NCBI GenBank assembly: GCA_020847535.1
Contig: JADLBU010000076.1
Coordinates: 1-64,000, forward strand
Origin: Phycisphaerales bacterium
GTDB lineage: Bacteria; Planctomycetota; Phycisphaerae; Phycisphaerales; UBA1924
DNA length: 64,000 bases
Direction: 5' to 3'
Below the pieces are notes generated by a model, which was given only the letters and a program-made list of their open reading frames with translations, searched no databases and was not told the DNA's origin. This document shows positions 50,876 through 59,187 of the stretch, piece by piece. Each line of letters starts with the position of its first letter. Position 1 is the first letter of the stretch. The position numbers were made by a program, and so were the translations under genes.

Positions 50876-51886
50876 CTATCGCGGATCCCCGGTGTTGCGG
50901 GCCGGGGCCGGCTTGGTCTTCCTGCCATCCCCGGGCTTGGTCCCCGAAGGCTGGCTCTCCTGCGCTGGGACCGCTGTCCCGGGCTGCACAGGTTCCGGCT
51001 TCTTCTGGATCGCCGCATCCAGGGGGTAGAGACCGGGGCTGAAGAGTATTCCATCATCCCCCTCCGCGGCGTCGGGAACCAGGCCGGCCAGGAATATCGG
51101 CACCTCCGGGTGCGACTCGAACGGCCCGAAGGTCAGCGCGACAGGTTCTCGATCCCGTTCGCCGGATCCCGCGGGCTTGATGTTCGGCAGCGGCTTCTCG
51201 TACTTGCGCTCGTAGGTCGGCTTGCCATCCTTGCGTGGGGCCGGCTTGGGCGGGGGCTTGGTTGGCGCAGGCGCGGGTTCGATGGCCGGCGCGGGCGTGG
51301 CATCCATCGGCGCGGCCGGCGCGATCCGCGCCCGCTGAACGCTCCCCCGAGTGATCGCCGGCGCCTCCTCCGAAACCACCGTCCCCGGCGGCGGCTTCTT
51401 CTCACCGCCCCAGTGAACGCACTCCAGCGGAGAGCCGTTGGGAGCGCACAGCAGCACGTAATCGCTCTTGTTCGCCCACGATGCCCGCGATGAACTCATC
51501 TTCGCGTCAAACACCAGCGCCCCGTGGAAGCTCGGATGACCCTCCGCCGGTGCAGCCTTGGCATCCCCGACCGGCCCGGAGAACCTGGCATCGTTCCCGT
51601 TGAACACAACCACGACCTGCCCCGGCTGCACCACCACCTCCGGGAACGTGAACTTGAATCGGCCTTTGCCCTCGCCGCTGTCCCGCAGCGAATACCCATG
51701 CAGGTTAATGACCCGATCGTGCGGGTTGATGAGCTCGACAAACTCATCACCGGCGACATCGCGCTTGCCATCCCGGTTCGCATCCCCCGGCTTGGTCGGC
51801 ACCGCGTACAGAATTTCGGTGATGACCGGATGCGGGTACGCAAGCGGCGGTGTTGTATACATCTCCGGCGGCGCCAGCAGCAGCAT
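50876..51886 (-). CDS. Lamin-tail domain protein
   Basis: A 336-residue protein. Residues 20-145 resemble a lamin-tail domain: VITEILYAVPTKPGDANRDGKR, GDEFVELINPHDRVINLHGYSLRD and FPEVVVQPGQVVVVFNG. The second half is a long Pro/Lys/Ala-rich low-complexity region. No signal peptide is seen, though the domain is usually extracellular. The ATG at 51886 is preceded by GGAGGG at 7 bases. It ends 26 bases before nuoE on the same strand. Confidence 0.8.
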   Translation of the reverse strand: MLLLAPPEMYTTPPLAYPHPVITEILYAVPTKPGDANRDGKRDVAGDEFVELINPHDRVINLHGYSLRDSGEGKGRFKFTFPEVVVQPGQVVVVFNGNDARFSGPVGDAKAAPAEGHPSFHGALVFDAKMSSSRASWANKSDYVLLCAPNGSPLECVHWGGEKKPPPGTVVSEEAPAITRGSVQRARIAPAAPMDATPAPAIEPAPAPTKPPPKPAPRKDGKPTYERKYEKPLPNIKPAGSGERDREPVALTFGPFESHPEVPIFLAGLVPDAAEGDDGILFSPGLYPLDAAIQKKPEPVQPGTAVPAQESQPSGTKPGDGRKTKPAPARNTGDPR

Positions 51887-51988
51887 GTTGATTCCCTCCA
51901 CCGTGTGAACGATCCACCCTACCCCATCTCGTGGCACAGGCATCCTGCCTGTGTTCTACCGCCCTGCTACGAAGTTCTGAAACAGTCT

Positions 51989-52294
51989 CTAAGCCGTCAT
52001 GCGACCACCTCGAGCCGTCGGTTTGACCTCGATCCCCGCGGCCGCATCCCCGACCGGCTCTCCCGCTCGCCGATCCATCGCATCCAGCGGGTAGAGCTTG
52101 CTCAGACGCTGCTCCACCGCCTTGACGACCGCCTCGCGATCCTCCCGATGCACCAAGAGAAGCGCGGCAACCCATCGCCGCACAAGCTCCGGGCCCAAGG
52201 GCTGCAGCAACTCAATCATCAGCCGGAGGTGGTCGTTGGGCACGAGTGTCGGAGGTTCGGGCTTGGGTGTCGATGCGGTCTGCCGCTGGCTCAT
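51989..52294 (-). CDS. Hypothetical protein overlapping the XRE regulator gene
   Basis: A 101-residue protein with a helical core, PNDHLRLMIELLQPLGPELVRRWVAALLLVHREDREAVVKAVEQRL. I do not recognise the family. Its first 83 bases overlap, in another frame, the end of the XRE-type regulator gene, so the two are probably translated together. The ATG at 52294 follows a GGGGG-rich ribosome site. Confidence 0.55.
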   Translation of the reverse strand: MSQRQTASTPKPEPPTLVPNDHLRLMIELLQPLGPELVRRWVAALLLVHREDREAVVKAVEQRLSKLYPLDAMDRRAGEPVGDAAAGIEVKPTARGGRMTA

Positions 52295-52841
52295 GCTCAC
52301 CCCCGGTCTCCGGCGCTGCCGGATCGCGGTCGCGCGGACGGGCCCGCACGCCTGTTGTAATGTGACCATCGCTCCCCGGCAGCGGGGTCGCCCGCATGCC
52401 CCTACCCACCGGCTTTTTCTCGATCATCCCCGATCCACGCGAACCACCCAACGAAGCCCCCAGCGAATCAGGGATCCCCATGTGCTCGACCGCAGCCCCT
52501 TGCTGGGCCCGCACACGCGTCTCCAGAGACTGCATGTAGACCTCGATCCGGTCCACCCGGTCGATCAAGCCCTCCATCTTGCCGGTGATCGCCGCGAGCA
52601 GCTCCCCCGCATCCGCCTGCGCCAACGCGTGGGCACGCACCTCTTCGCAACGCATCGGCCCCGTGCCCGTCAATAGCCATTCAGCGCTGATGTTGAGCGC
52701 TCGACTGAGCGATGCCACAAACTCGACGCTGGGGGCCTGGCCGCTGAGGTAGCGGCGAACGGTCTCGGGGTGGGTGCCCGTAAGTTCGCCCAGGTGGCGA
52801 TACGTGCGGTTCCCCACGGCCGCGAGAAGACGCTCGTGCAT
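52212..52841 (-). CDS. XRE-family helix-turn-helix regulator
   Basis: A 209-residue protein with an XRE-type DNA-binding domain at residues 1-60: TYRHLGELTGTHPETVRRYLSG holds the two HTH helices, followed by SVEFVASLSRALNISAEWLLTG. A helical stretch (residues 75-110) probably dimerises. The last 60 residues are Arg/Pro-rich. A 14-base palindrome 80 bases upstream of the ATG is a candidate autoregulatory operator. Its targets are unknown. Confidence 0.75.
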   Translation of the reverse strand: MHERLLAAVGNRTYRHLGELTGTHPETVRRYLSGQAPSVEFVASLSRALNISAEWLLTGTGPMRCEEVRAHALAQADAGELLAAITGKMEGLIDRVDRIEVYMQSLETRVRAQQGAAVEHMGIPDSLGASLGGSRGSGMIEKKPVGRGMRATPLPGSDGHITTGVRARPRDRDPAAPETGGEHEPAADRIDTQARTSDTRAQRPPPADD

Positions 52842-52920
52842 CGCGAAGATTCCCCCCTCGGCACATCCGAGGCCCCGGTACACACAACGACACCGCATCC
52901 TACCGCGCAGCGAACAAGCG

Positions 52921-52934
52921 TGTTGGATCCAACA
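52921..52934. promoter_or_regulatory. 14-base palindrome upstream of the XRE regulator
   Basis: TGTTGGATCCAACA is a perfect palindrome in the 138-base gap before the XRE gene, in the position expected for an operator of this regulator or its promoter. Confidence 0.45.
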
Positions 52935-52979
52935 TGCGTTCAGGGGGAATCTTGCACCGCAAAACGACTCGTGTGCGCT

Positions 52980-54539
52980 CTAGTTAAGTGCCCGCGTCAC
53001 CGCGAACGATCGCCCACCCACTTCCGTGCGCACAACCAGATGTACCCGAAGATCACTTTCAAGCAGCCTGCGAACTTGGGCGGGCTCCTCGCTCAAGATG
53101 TGACACCGGATTGCCAATTTGCCCGTCTTAACATCGCAGGCCAGCGCCGGGATGCTCCCAAGCAGGAGGCTTGCATGTGCATCCGCCCACGCGGCGGCGG
53201 TCGTCAGCGCAGGCAACCCCTCAGCCGCGGCGAGCAGGTGCAACTGGCCACCCATGCACAACGCAAGCTCGACTCCCGGTGCATAAGGACACGTGATTGC
53301 GATCGGAGTGAGCCCCGGGATCAATGCCGCATGCGATGTCAAACGGGCGGCAGCCTTGGCGGCGGTAGAGGTGGGAGTGAGGGTGGGGGTGGGGGTAGGG
53401 GTGGGGGTGGGGGTGGCGGCCACGGGAGCCGATCGCACCGCGGCCGGCATCCGTGCAGGCGCTGAGTTGGTGACGGCGGCGGCGGCGGGGGTCGGGTTGG
53501 TCGCGGGAGTTGCGGTGGTTGATTGTCTCGCGAGGGCTGGCGCACGCAGCAGGTCCACCAGCTCATCGATCGGCCGATCCCACGTTCCCCGGAAGGCGCA
53601 CTCCGATGGGCTGGGGCCGATCCGCTGAGAGCACACCTCGATATCGACCTGCCGTGCCAGGAACGTGCGCACCGCCGATCGCAGCTTGTCACCGGCCGCC
53701 CGTGCTCGCTCGGGGGTTGCCCCCGCCAGCGCAATCGTGAGCCCGGCTTCCTCCGGCCAGTGATGCCCGTTCGCCCTCGTCGGTTCACCCTCGATCAATC
53801 CCTTGATCGCCCGGTACGACCCCACGATCGCCGCATCGTCCGCCGCCGTCAGCATGGTGACGCCGTCGGGCCGACAGCCGTAGACCAAAGCCGGCTCATC
53901 GGTGGCATCCGTGCAGATCAGCCAGCGCATCGCCTGGCGATTGAGGCCCGCGATCACCTGTGTCAGCTCAGCCTCGGGAGCACTGGGCCGGGCGGCAGGC
54001 CCGAAAACCTCGATCGACAGGTAGCCGCCGCGCAGCTTGGCGAGCCCAATCGTGGGGGCCGAGCCAGAGCCCGGAGGCGGCGCGTGCTCGGCGAGCAGTT
54101 GCGCGTAGCTGGCAGTCCACGCCGAGGCCAGGATGGGCAGGTGACCCAGCACGACCGCCTCGATCAACGGTCGCCGGGGTGGTGCTGCGCGCGGCGCGGG
54201 GACGGGTGCCGGTGCTGGCATCGGCGTCGGCCGGGCTTGAACTGCTGGCGCCGCAGAAGGCGCCGCCTCCTCGGCGAGCCCCAGATCCGCATCTCCGAGG
54301 AAAAGCGCAGCCAAGGCATCGGCCTCATCGGTGGCATCCTCATCCCAGCGAGGGATGCCCGGTGTATCGCGATCGAACCCCACCGAGCCGATGATCGCCT
54401 CATCGATATCCGATGGCGCGTGGCCCCCGTGGTTGTGTGGAGAATCAGGGGAATGGGGGTGATGTCGGCCGTTGCCGGGTGGATGTGGATGTGGATGTGG
54501 ATGTGGATGTGGGGGTGGGGGTGGTGTGGTTCGCTGCAT
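52980..54539 (-). CDS. Pro/His/Ala-rich protein of unknown function beside a ParA-like gene
   Basis: A 519-residue protein. Residues 5-20 are a His-Pro repeat coded by GGATGT repeats; a second Thr-Pro linker near residue 390 comes from GGGGGT repeats. Between and after lie two segments with regular secondary structure: residues 130-350 (PLIEAVVLGHLPILASAWTA, MRWLICTDATDEPALVYG, GLTIALAGATPERARAAGDKL) and residues 400-519 ending RVHLVVRTEVGGRSFAVTRALN. No catalytic motif is seen. The gene follows the ParA-glycogen-binding fusion by 149 bases on the same strand, suggesting they act together. Confidence 0.7.
   Translation of the reverse strand: MQRTTPPPPPHPHPHPHPHPPGNGRHHPHSPDSPHNHGGHAPSDIDEAIIGSVGFDRDTPGIPRWDEDATDEADALAALFLGDADLGLAEEAAPSAAPAVQARPTPMPAPAPVPAPRAAPPRRPLIEAVVLGHLPILASAWTASYAQLLAEHAPPPGSGSAPTIGLAKLRGGYLSIEVFGPAARPSAPEAELTQVIAGLNRQAMRWLICTDATDEPALVYGCRPDGVTMLTAADDAAIVGSYRAIKGLIEGEPTRANGHHWPEEAGLTIALAGATPERARAAGDKLRSAVRTFLARQVDIEVCSQRIGPSPSECAFRGTWDRPIDELVDLLRAPALARQSTTATPATNPTPAAAAVTNSAPARMPAAVRSAPVAATPTPTPTPTPTLTPTSTAAKAAARLTSHAALIPGLTPIAITCPYAPGVELALCMGGQLHLLAAAEGLPALTTAAAWADAHASLLLGSIPALACDVKTGKLAIRCHILSEEPAQVRRLLESDLRVHLVVRTEVGGRSFAVTRALN
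53371..53416. repeat. GGGGGT microsatellite coding for a Thr-Pro linker
   Basis: About six GGGGGT units, some with single substitutions, encode the TPTPTPTPTP linker of the protein at 52980-54539. Confidence 0.85.
54478..54529. repeat. GGATGT then GGGGGT microsatellite coding for a His-Pro run
   Basis: Five GGATGT units followed by GGGGGT-type units encode HPHPHPHPHP at the N-terminus of the same protein. Confidence 0.85.
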
Positions 54540-54688
54540 CGCCCTAGATCTCCGATCCAGGCGCCCCATGCGGGGCTTCTCTTGAGGCGGCCACCACCGG
54601 CCTCGGTCATTCCAAACCGACTTGGATTCCGCGGCAACCGTATCCCACCCACCCGTGGAAACCGTGCCGCCCGCTTGATCTTACCGTC

Positions 54689-56194
54689 TCACCGAGCCGC
54701 GCCAGTCACGACCAGCACGCTGTTGGGCTCCCCGAAGGGGTTGATCTCGACGCCGGGGTTGAATGGGTCGTTTCGCCAATGCCCATCCACCACCAGCCGG
54801 TACGAGTATCGGCCCGGCGGCAGGGCGATGCACAGTTCAAAGACCCCCAATTCGACGTTTTCCCTCATCACGTGGCGATCGGGCGACCAGCCGTTGAAGT
54901 CGGCGGCGATCGCGATCCGCGCGCCCATCGCCATCGGCTGCACGAACAGCATCCCCTGCCCCGTTTCCCTGATCCCCATCGGGAGGCCGATGGGAGTCTG
55001 CCCGGCCATCGGCTTGACCTCCGGCACCAACGTCAGGGTGCTCGCCGATGCAGGCGGCGCTTCTTCCGTGGCGACCGCGACCGGCGAAGGCGCGACCTGT
55101 CCGCGGCCGGAGAGCTTCTGGGCCAGGCGGGCCATTTCCTCGGCTCGGGTCGCCGCCCGCGTGCGCAGGTCGGACGCGATCTGGCCGGCGATCCCCACCG
55201 GAGCGGCAGGCTCTTCGGCGTGTTCCTCGTGGGCCTCGGCCCCGGGCTGCTTGGAGAGCCGGGCCGCCAGTCGCTGGGCGATCGCCGAGGCTTCGACGCT
55301 CCCGATGACCTGCACAACGCCGCTGTGCTCCGGGAGCGAGTCAGCGGTTTCCTCTCCCGTGGCGGCCGCAGTCTCGGGGTTGCGGGAAAACAGGCGCATT
55401 TTCACCCACGCCGCCACCATGCCGTAATCTTCAGCGGCCGGACAATCCGGTGCGTACTGAACGATCGACTTCCCCACCGAGGCGGCTTCCTTCAGGTGTG
55501 GATCCTGCCGGACCGGGTACGGGCAGACCGCATCCGTAAAGCGCTTGCGGAGTTCATCCAACAGATCACCGGCAAGGCCGCTTGCCGGATCGTGAATGGT
55601 CGCCACCAGCGTCGGCTGTATGGAGTGCCCCAACTGACGTGAAACCGATCGCACCGTCGAGACCTGCTTGGAAGCGCCCTGGAGCGAGAAGAAGCTCGTC
55701 TCGACAGGGATGAGCGCCAGGTTCGACGCGGCAAGCGCGTTGTATGTCAGCAGTCCGATCGCCGGTGAACAGTCGATCAGGCAGATGTCGTAGTTGCCCG
55801 AGAGCGTGCCGAGAAAGTACGACAGCCGCCGCTGACGATCATCCCGATCGGCCAGGCCGCCGCGCGCCGCCTCAAGACCGGCGAGCTTCATGCGGCTGGG
55901 AATGAGGTCCAGGTTCCGGCTGGGCTTCCAGATGAGCTTGGCGGGATCGATCCCCGATCCCTCGGGCGCAGCCAGTGCATCGGTGATGTCCAGATCGATG
56001 CGTTTCTCTGGTATACCCAGCCCCGCAGCACAGTGCGACTGCGGATCCATGTCCACCAGCAAAATGCGCTGACCCTGCGAGGCGTAGATCCCCGCAAGAC
56101 TGATCGCGGTCGTGGTCTTGCCACAGCCGCCCTTCTGGTTCACGATGCAGACAGTGCGCACGGAAGGGTCCCTATCTCTCCACCATGACGGCAT
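54689..56194 (-). CDS. ParA-family ATPase fused to a glycogen-binding-type (CBM48/E-set) domain
   Basis: A 501-residue fusion. Residues 10-260 are a ParA/Soj-type ATPase: deviant Walker A VNQKGGCGKTTTAISLAG, ILLVDMDPQSHCAAGLG, and YDICLIDCSPAIGLLTYNAL, with DPHLKEAASVGKSIVQYAP near the end. A Glu/Ala-rich linker (280-400) leads to a C-terminal domain, ARIAIAADFNGWSPDRHVM, then ELCIALPPGRYSYRLVVDG and NPFNPGVE-like turns, matching the AMPK/CBM48 glycogen-binding fold. No ParB is nearby. The role may be positioning of a carbohydrate or envelope structure; that is inference. Confidence 0.85.
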   Translation of the reverse strand: MPSWWRDRDPSVRTVCIVNQKGGCGKTTTAISLAGIYASQGQRILLVDMDPQSHCAAGLGIPEKRIDLDITDALAAPEGSGIDPAKLIWKPSRNLDLIPSRMKLAGLEAARGGLADRDDRQRRLSYFLGTLSGNYDICLIDCSPAIGLLTYNALAASNLALIPVETSFFSLQGASKQVSTVRSVSRQLGHSIQPTLVATIHDPASGLAGDLLDELRKRFTDAVCPYPVRQDPHLKEAASVGKSIVQYAPDCPAAEDYGMVAAWVKMRLFSRNPETAAATGEETADSLPEHSGVVQVIGSVEASAIAQRLAARLSKQPGAEAHEEHAEEPAAPVGIAGQIASDLRTRAATRAEEMARLAQKLSGRGQVAPSPVAVATEEAPPASASTLTLVPEVKPMAGQTPIGLPMGIRETGQGMLFVQPMAMGARIAIAADFNGWSPDRHVMRENVELGVFELCIALPPGRYSYRLVVDGHWRNDPFNPGVEINPFGEPNSVLVVTGAAR

Positions 56195-56429
56195 CAGATC
56201 GCCGCCACGCCCCCTCCCGAGCAACTCTCAACGCACCCAACATCAGTGCCCAGCGCACACAGCGCTGAAACACAACGATGCATCGAGTCGGACCCTCATC
56301 TCCTCCAACGTTGAAATCTATCGGGTCTTTTCGGACAAACGCCTCAATTGACAGCCTGCAAACAGGTAGGGATAAATCCCCGTTGACACAGGCATTCCAC
56401 ACGTTGAAGGTGTTACATGGGCGCATGTA
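56195..56429. promoter_or_regulatory. Gap upstream of the ParA-fusion gene, with a consensus-like promoter on the plus strand
   Basis: No gene is supported in this 235-base gap, which is unusually AT-rich for the window. On the plus strand TTGACA at 56349-56354 and GATAAA at 56372-56377 are spaced by 17 bases. The ParA-fusion promoter on the minus strand should also lie here, but I cannot pick out its elements. Confidence 0.35.
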
Positions 56430-57032
56430 TCAAGGAAATCGCGAAGAAGCGCCCCCCGCATCCTCCAGCAACCGGCTCGCCAGTTCCGAGGGCTCCAACT
56501 CCTCGATCCGCGCTGGGGCGCGCAGCCGTCCTCGATTCTCGATCCAGTCCCCGGTAACGAATACATCCGCCTCGCCGCGATCCCACGCATCCAGCACGAA
56601 CGAACACTCGGTACGCAGCAACAGCTCATCCCGCCCGACGATCCCAGGGTCATACACGATGACCGCGTGATGCTCCCCGGGGAAACCCTCGTTTACCGTC
56701 AGCCCGTGGACCTCCCACCCAACACGCTCCACCGTCGGAATGACGGCGGTGTAGATCAGATCCTGCCAGTGATAGCACAGCCCCCGATCGGCATCACCCG
56801 CCGCGTTGATCGCCATGTTCCCCCACCACCCACTGTGCCAGTCGTGATCCGGATCCTCGTGCGCACACTGGATCGCACGCTCCATCGCCGAGTGAATCTG
56901 GATCAGTACTGGATCCCCGATCGATTGCACATCCAGCGGCGGCCGGGATGGCCCGCAAGCCTGAGCGCTCAGCACAACCACCGCAGCGCCCAGCGTCCGG
57001 ACCAGAAAGCAGGCTGCACGGTCGACAATCAC
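56430..57032 (-). CDS. Lipoprotein with Cys/His/Asp protease-like motifs
   Basis: A 200-residue lipoprotein starting at a GTG with GAGG 10 bases upstream; lipobox LSAQACG, Cys near residue 26. The body contains RGLCYHWQDLIYTAV (near residue 85) and PGEHHAVIVYDPG (near residue 125), an order of Cys, His, Asp that matches transglutaminase or papain-like peptidases. No family name is certain. It lies on the strand of, and upstream from, the ParA-fusion gene. Confidence 0.65.
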   Translation of the reverse strand: MIVDRAACFLVRTLGAAVVVLSAQACGPSRPPLDVQSIGDPVLIQIHSAMERAIQCAHEDPDHDWHSGWWGNMAINAAGDADRGLCYHWQDLIYTAVIPTVERVGWEVHGLTVNEGFPGEHHAVIVYDPGIVGRDELLLRTECSFVLDAWDRGEADVFVTGDWIENRGRLRAPARIEELEPSELASRLLEDAGGASSRFP

Positions 57033-57172
57033 GTCGGGGATACCTCGTGCGGCATCGTACTGAACTGCCCGGGCAGGCGTGGACGGTGGTTTACCCCCCC
57101 TGCGATCCGCCAGACGCCCAGGCACGCGATTCGCCGGTACAGTCACCCTCTTCACAGTTGGGAGGTCCGGAC

Positions 57173-58366
57173 ATGCGGGATCCGCATATCGACAAGCTCG
57201 CGGATGTGCTCGTGAACTACTCGGCCCGTGTCAAAAAGGGTGACATCGTCGGCATCATGTCCGAGCCCGAGGGCGGTCCCCTGATCGAAGCGCTCGCCGA
57301 GGCCACCATCCGGGCCGGTGGCGATCCGGTCTGGATGACGCGGTCGACGCACTTTGCCGAGGCTCTCCTCCGCATGGGAACCGATGAGCAGATCGCCAAG
57401 TGTCACCCCATCTACATGCAGTACATCGAGACCGTGGATGTTCACTTCTCCCTGCTCGCCGATTCCAACACCAGGCACCTCTCCCGGTACGACCCGCGGA
57501 AAACCGCGCTGCTGCAGCAGGGCCGCAAGCCCTTCCTGGGCACGTTCATGCGGCGATCCGCCGAAGGCGCCCTGCGCTGGTGCGGCACCCAGGTTCCGAC
57601 CGAAGCACACGCGCAGGATGCCGAGATGAGCCTCGGGCAGTACGAAGAATTCGTGTATCGGGCCGGCCTGTTGCACCTTCCCGATCCGGCCGCCGAGTGG
57701 CGACGCATCGAGGAGCGACAGGCCCGTGTCTGCGAGTTCCTGCAAGGCAGGAAGATCGTCCGCTTCCGCGCCCCGGGCATCCCGGGCCCGCACGGCCACG
57801 ATGGCACCGACCTGACCGTCGATGTCTCCAAGGCAACCTGGATCAACTGCTGCGGGCACGAGAACTTCCCCGATGGCGAGGTGTTCGCGGGGCCGAGCCT
57901 CCCGCCCGGCGGCATGGGTGTCGATGGCCACGTCAACTACACCTTCCCGGCAGTCTACCAGGGCCGCGAGGTGCATGGAGTTCGCCTGAAGTTCAAGGCC
58001 GGCAAGGTTGTCGATGCCTGCGCGGGCAAGGGTGAGGAATTCCTGATCCGGATGCTGGACCAGGATCCCGGAGCTCGCTTCCTGGGTGAGATCGCCATCG
58101 GCACCAATTACTCGATCACGGAGTTCAGCAAGAACACGCTCTTCGATGAGAAGTTCGGCGGTACTTTCCACGCGGCGGTGGGGGCGGGCTATCCCGAGAG
58201 CGGGAACACCAACGAATCGGGATTGCACTGGGACATGGTCTGCGATCTGCGGCCCGGCCGCGCCCACGACGGCGCGGCGATCCCCGGTGGATCGATCGAG
58301 GCCGATGGCGAGGTCTTCCATCGCGATGGCAAGTTCCTCAAGAGCGGCTGGCCCGGGAACGACTGA
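57173..58366 (+). CDS. Aminopeptidase, family M29-like (thermophilic aminopeptidase)
   Basis: A 397-residue protein resembling M29 metallo-aminopeptidases (AmpS/PepS): N-terminal DKLADVLVNYSARVKKGDIVGIM, GGDPVWMTRSTHFAEALL, and the metal-binding C-terminal half with NFPDGEVFAGP (a metal Glu), FLGEIAIGTN, FDEKFGGTFHAAVGAGYPESG (metal Glu/His) and ESGLHWDMVCDL (His, Asp). Enzymes of this family release N-terminal residues from peptides. GGGAGG lies 7 bases before the ATG. The methyltransferase gene follows 2 bases after its stop. Confidence 0.88.
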   Translation: MRDPHIDKLADVLVNYSARVKKGDIVGIMSEPEGGPLIEALAEATIRAGGDPVWMTRSTHFAEALLRMGTDEQIAKCHPIYMQYIETVDVHFSLLADSNTRHLSRYDPRKTALLQQGRKPFLGTFMRRSAEGALRWCGTQVPTEAHAQDAEMSLGQYEEFVYRAGLLHLPDPAAEWRRIEERQARVCEFLQGRKIVRFRAPGIPGPHGHDGTDLTVDVSKATWINCCGHENFPDGEVFAGPSLPPGGMGVDGHVNYTFPAVYQGREVHGVRLKFKAGKVVDACAGKGEEFLIRMLDQDPGARFLGEIAIGTNYSITEFSKNTLFDEKFGGTFHAAVGAGYPESGNTNESGLHWDMVCDLRPGRAHDGAAIPGGSIEADGEVFHRDGKFLKSGWPGND

Positions 58367-58368
58367 CG

Positions 58369-59187
58369 ATGCTCGATCGATTCGAATGCTACGAGCTGTG
58401 CGTCCAATCCCCGCGCCACCTCGTGGCGTTCATGGATGCCCTCCACCCCGGCGCTGTCGTGCTCCGCGAGGACTTCTGCGGGACCGCCGCAGTCTCCCGG
58501 CGCTGGCTCGCCGATGCCCATCGCCGCGGCGAAAAACGCCGAGCGATCGCCGTTGACAACGACCCGGAGATCATCAATCGCATCCGCGCGTTCTCAGCCG
58601 AGCCCGGCGGTAGCGGGCTGGAAGCGCGGCTCGCGGATGCCCTTGCCGAACCCGATACCGACGCCGACCGAGCCGATGCCGCCGGCCTGATCTTCGTCGG
58701 CAACTTCTCCATCGGGTACATCCACCAGCGCCAGATGCTGGTGACCTACCTGCGCGCGTGTGCCCGCCGGCTGCGCGCCGGCGTCGGCGGTTTCGGCGGA
58801 GGCTGGCTGCTCTGCGACACCTACGGCGGTGTGTCGGCGTACCGGCTCGGCGGTTTCGAGCGCCGACACCCCTCGCGCGGACGCGAGATCATCCGCTACG
58901 CCTGGACACACGATGCCGCCGATCCGCTCACCAGCATGGTCGAGAACTCGATCTCGTTCCGCATCGAGCTCGATGGCGACATCATCGCCGAGCTTCCGCG
59001 AGCCTTCGTCTACCGCTGGCGGTTGTGGTCGATCTTCGAGCTCAGAGAAGCCATGACCGAGGCCGGATTCGCTTCCACCCACGTCTTCGAGAACACGAAT
59101 GTCGCGCCCGGTCAGGCGCCCGCCGAAGTCACGGATCCAGCAGAGCTGGGGGAAGACTGGATTGTGCTGGTCGCGGGACGGGTTTGA
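58369..59187 (+). CDS. SAM-dependent class I methyltransferase
   Basis: A 272-residue Rossmann-fold methyltransferase. The SAM site is at REDFCGTAAVSRRWL near residue 35 (motif I variant) followed by RAIAVDNDPEII (acidic motif II). Then GLIFVGNFSIGYIHQRQMLVTYLR and GGWLLCDTYGG appear as motifs IV-VI, and FELREAMTEAGF as the C-terminal helix. Substrate unknown. It is 2 bases after the M29-like gene and overlaps the convergent otsB gene by 76 bases. Confidence 0.8.
   Translation: MLDRFECYELCVQSPRHLVAFMDALHPGAVVLREDFCGTAAVSRRWLADAHRRGEKRRAIAVDNDPEIINRIRAFSAEPGGSGLEARLADALAEPDTDADRADAAGLIFVGNFSIGYIHQRQMLVTYLRACARRLRAGVGGFGGGWLLCDTYGGVSAYRLGGFERRHPSRGREIIRYAWTHDAADPLTSMVENSISFRIELDGDIIAELPRAFVYRWRLWSIFELREAMTEAGFASTHVFENTNVAPGQAPAEVTDPAELGEDWIVLVAGRV

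Noticed and set aside
57152..58321. 389-codon minus-strand frame opposite the M29-like gene
   Set aside because: Composition is typical antisense Gly/Val/Asp/Leu bias; the plus frame has a strong ribosome site and metal-ligand motifs.
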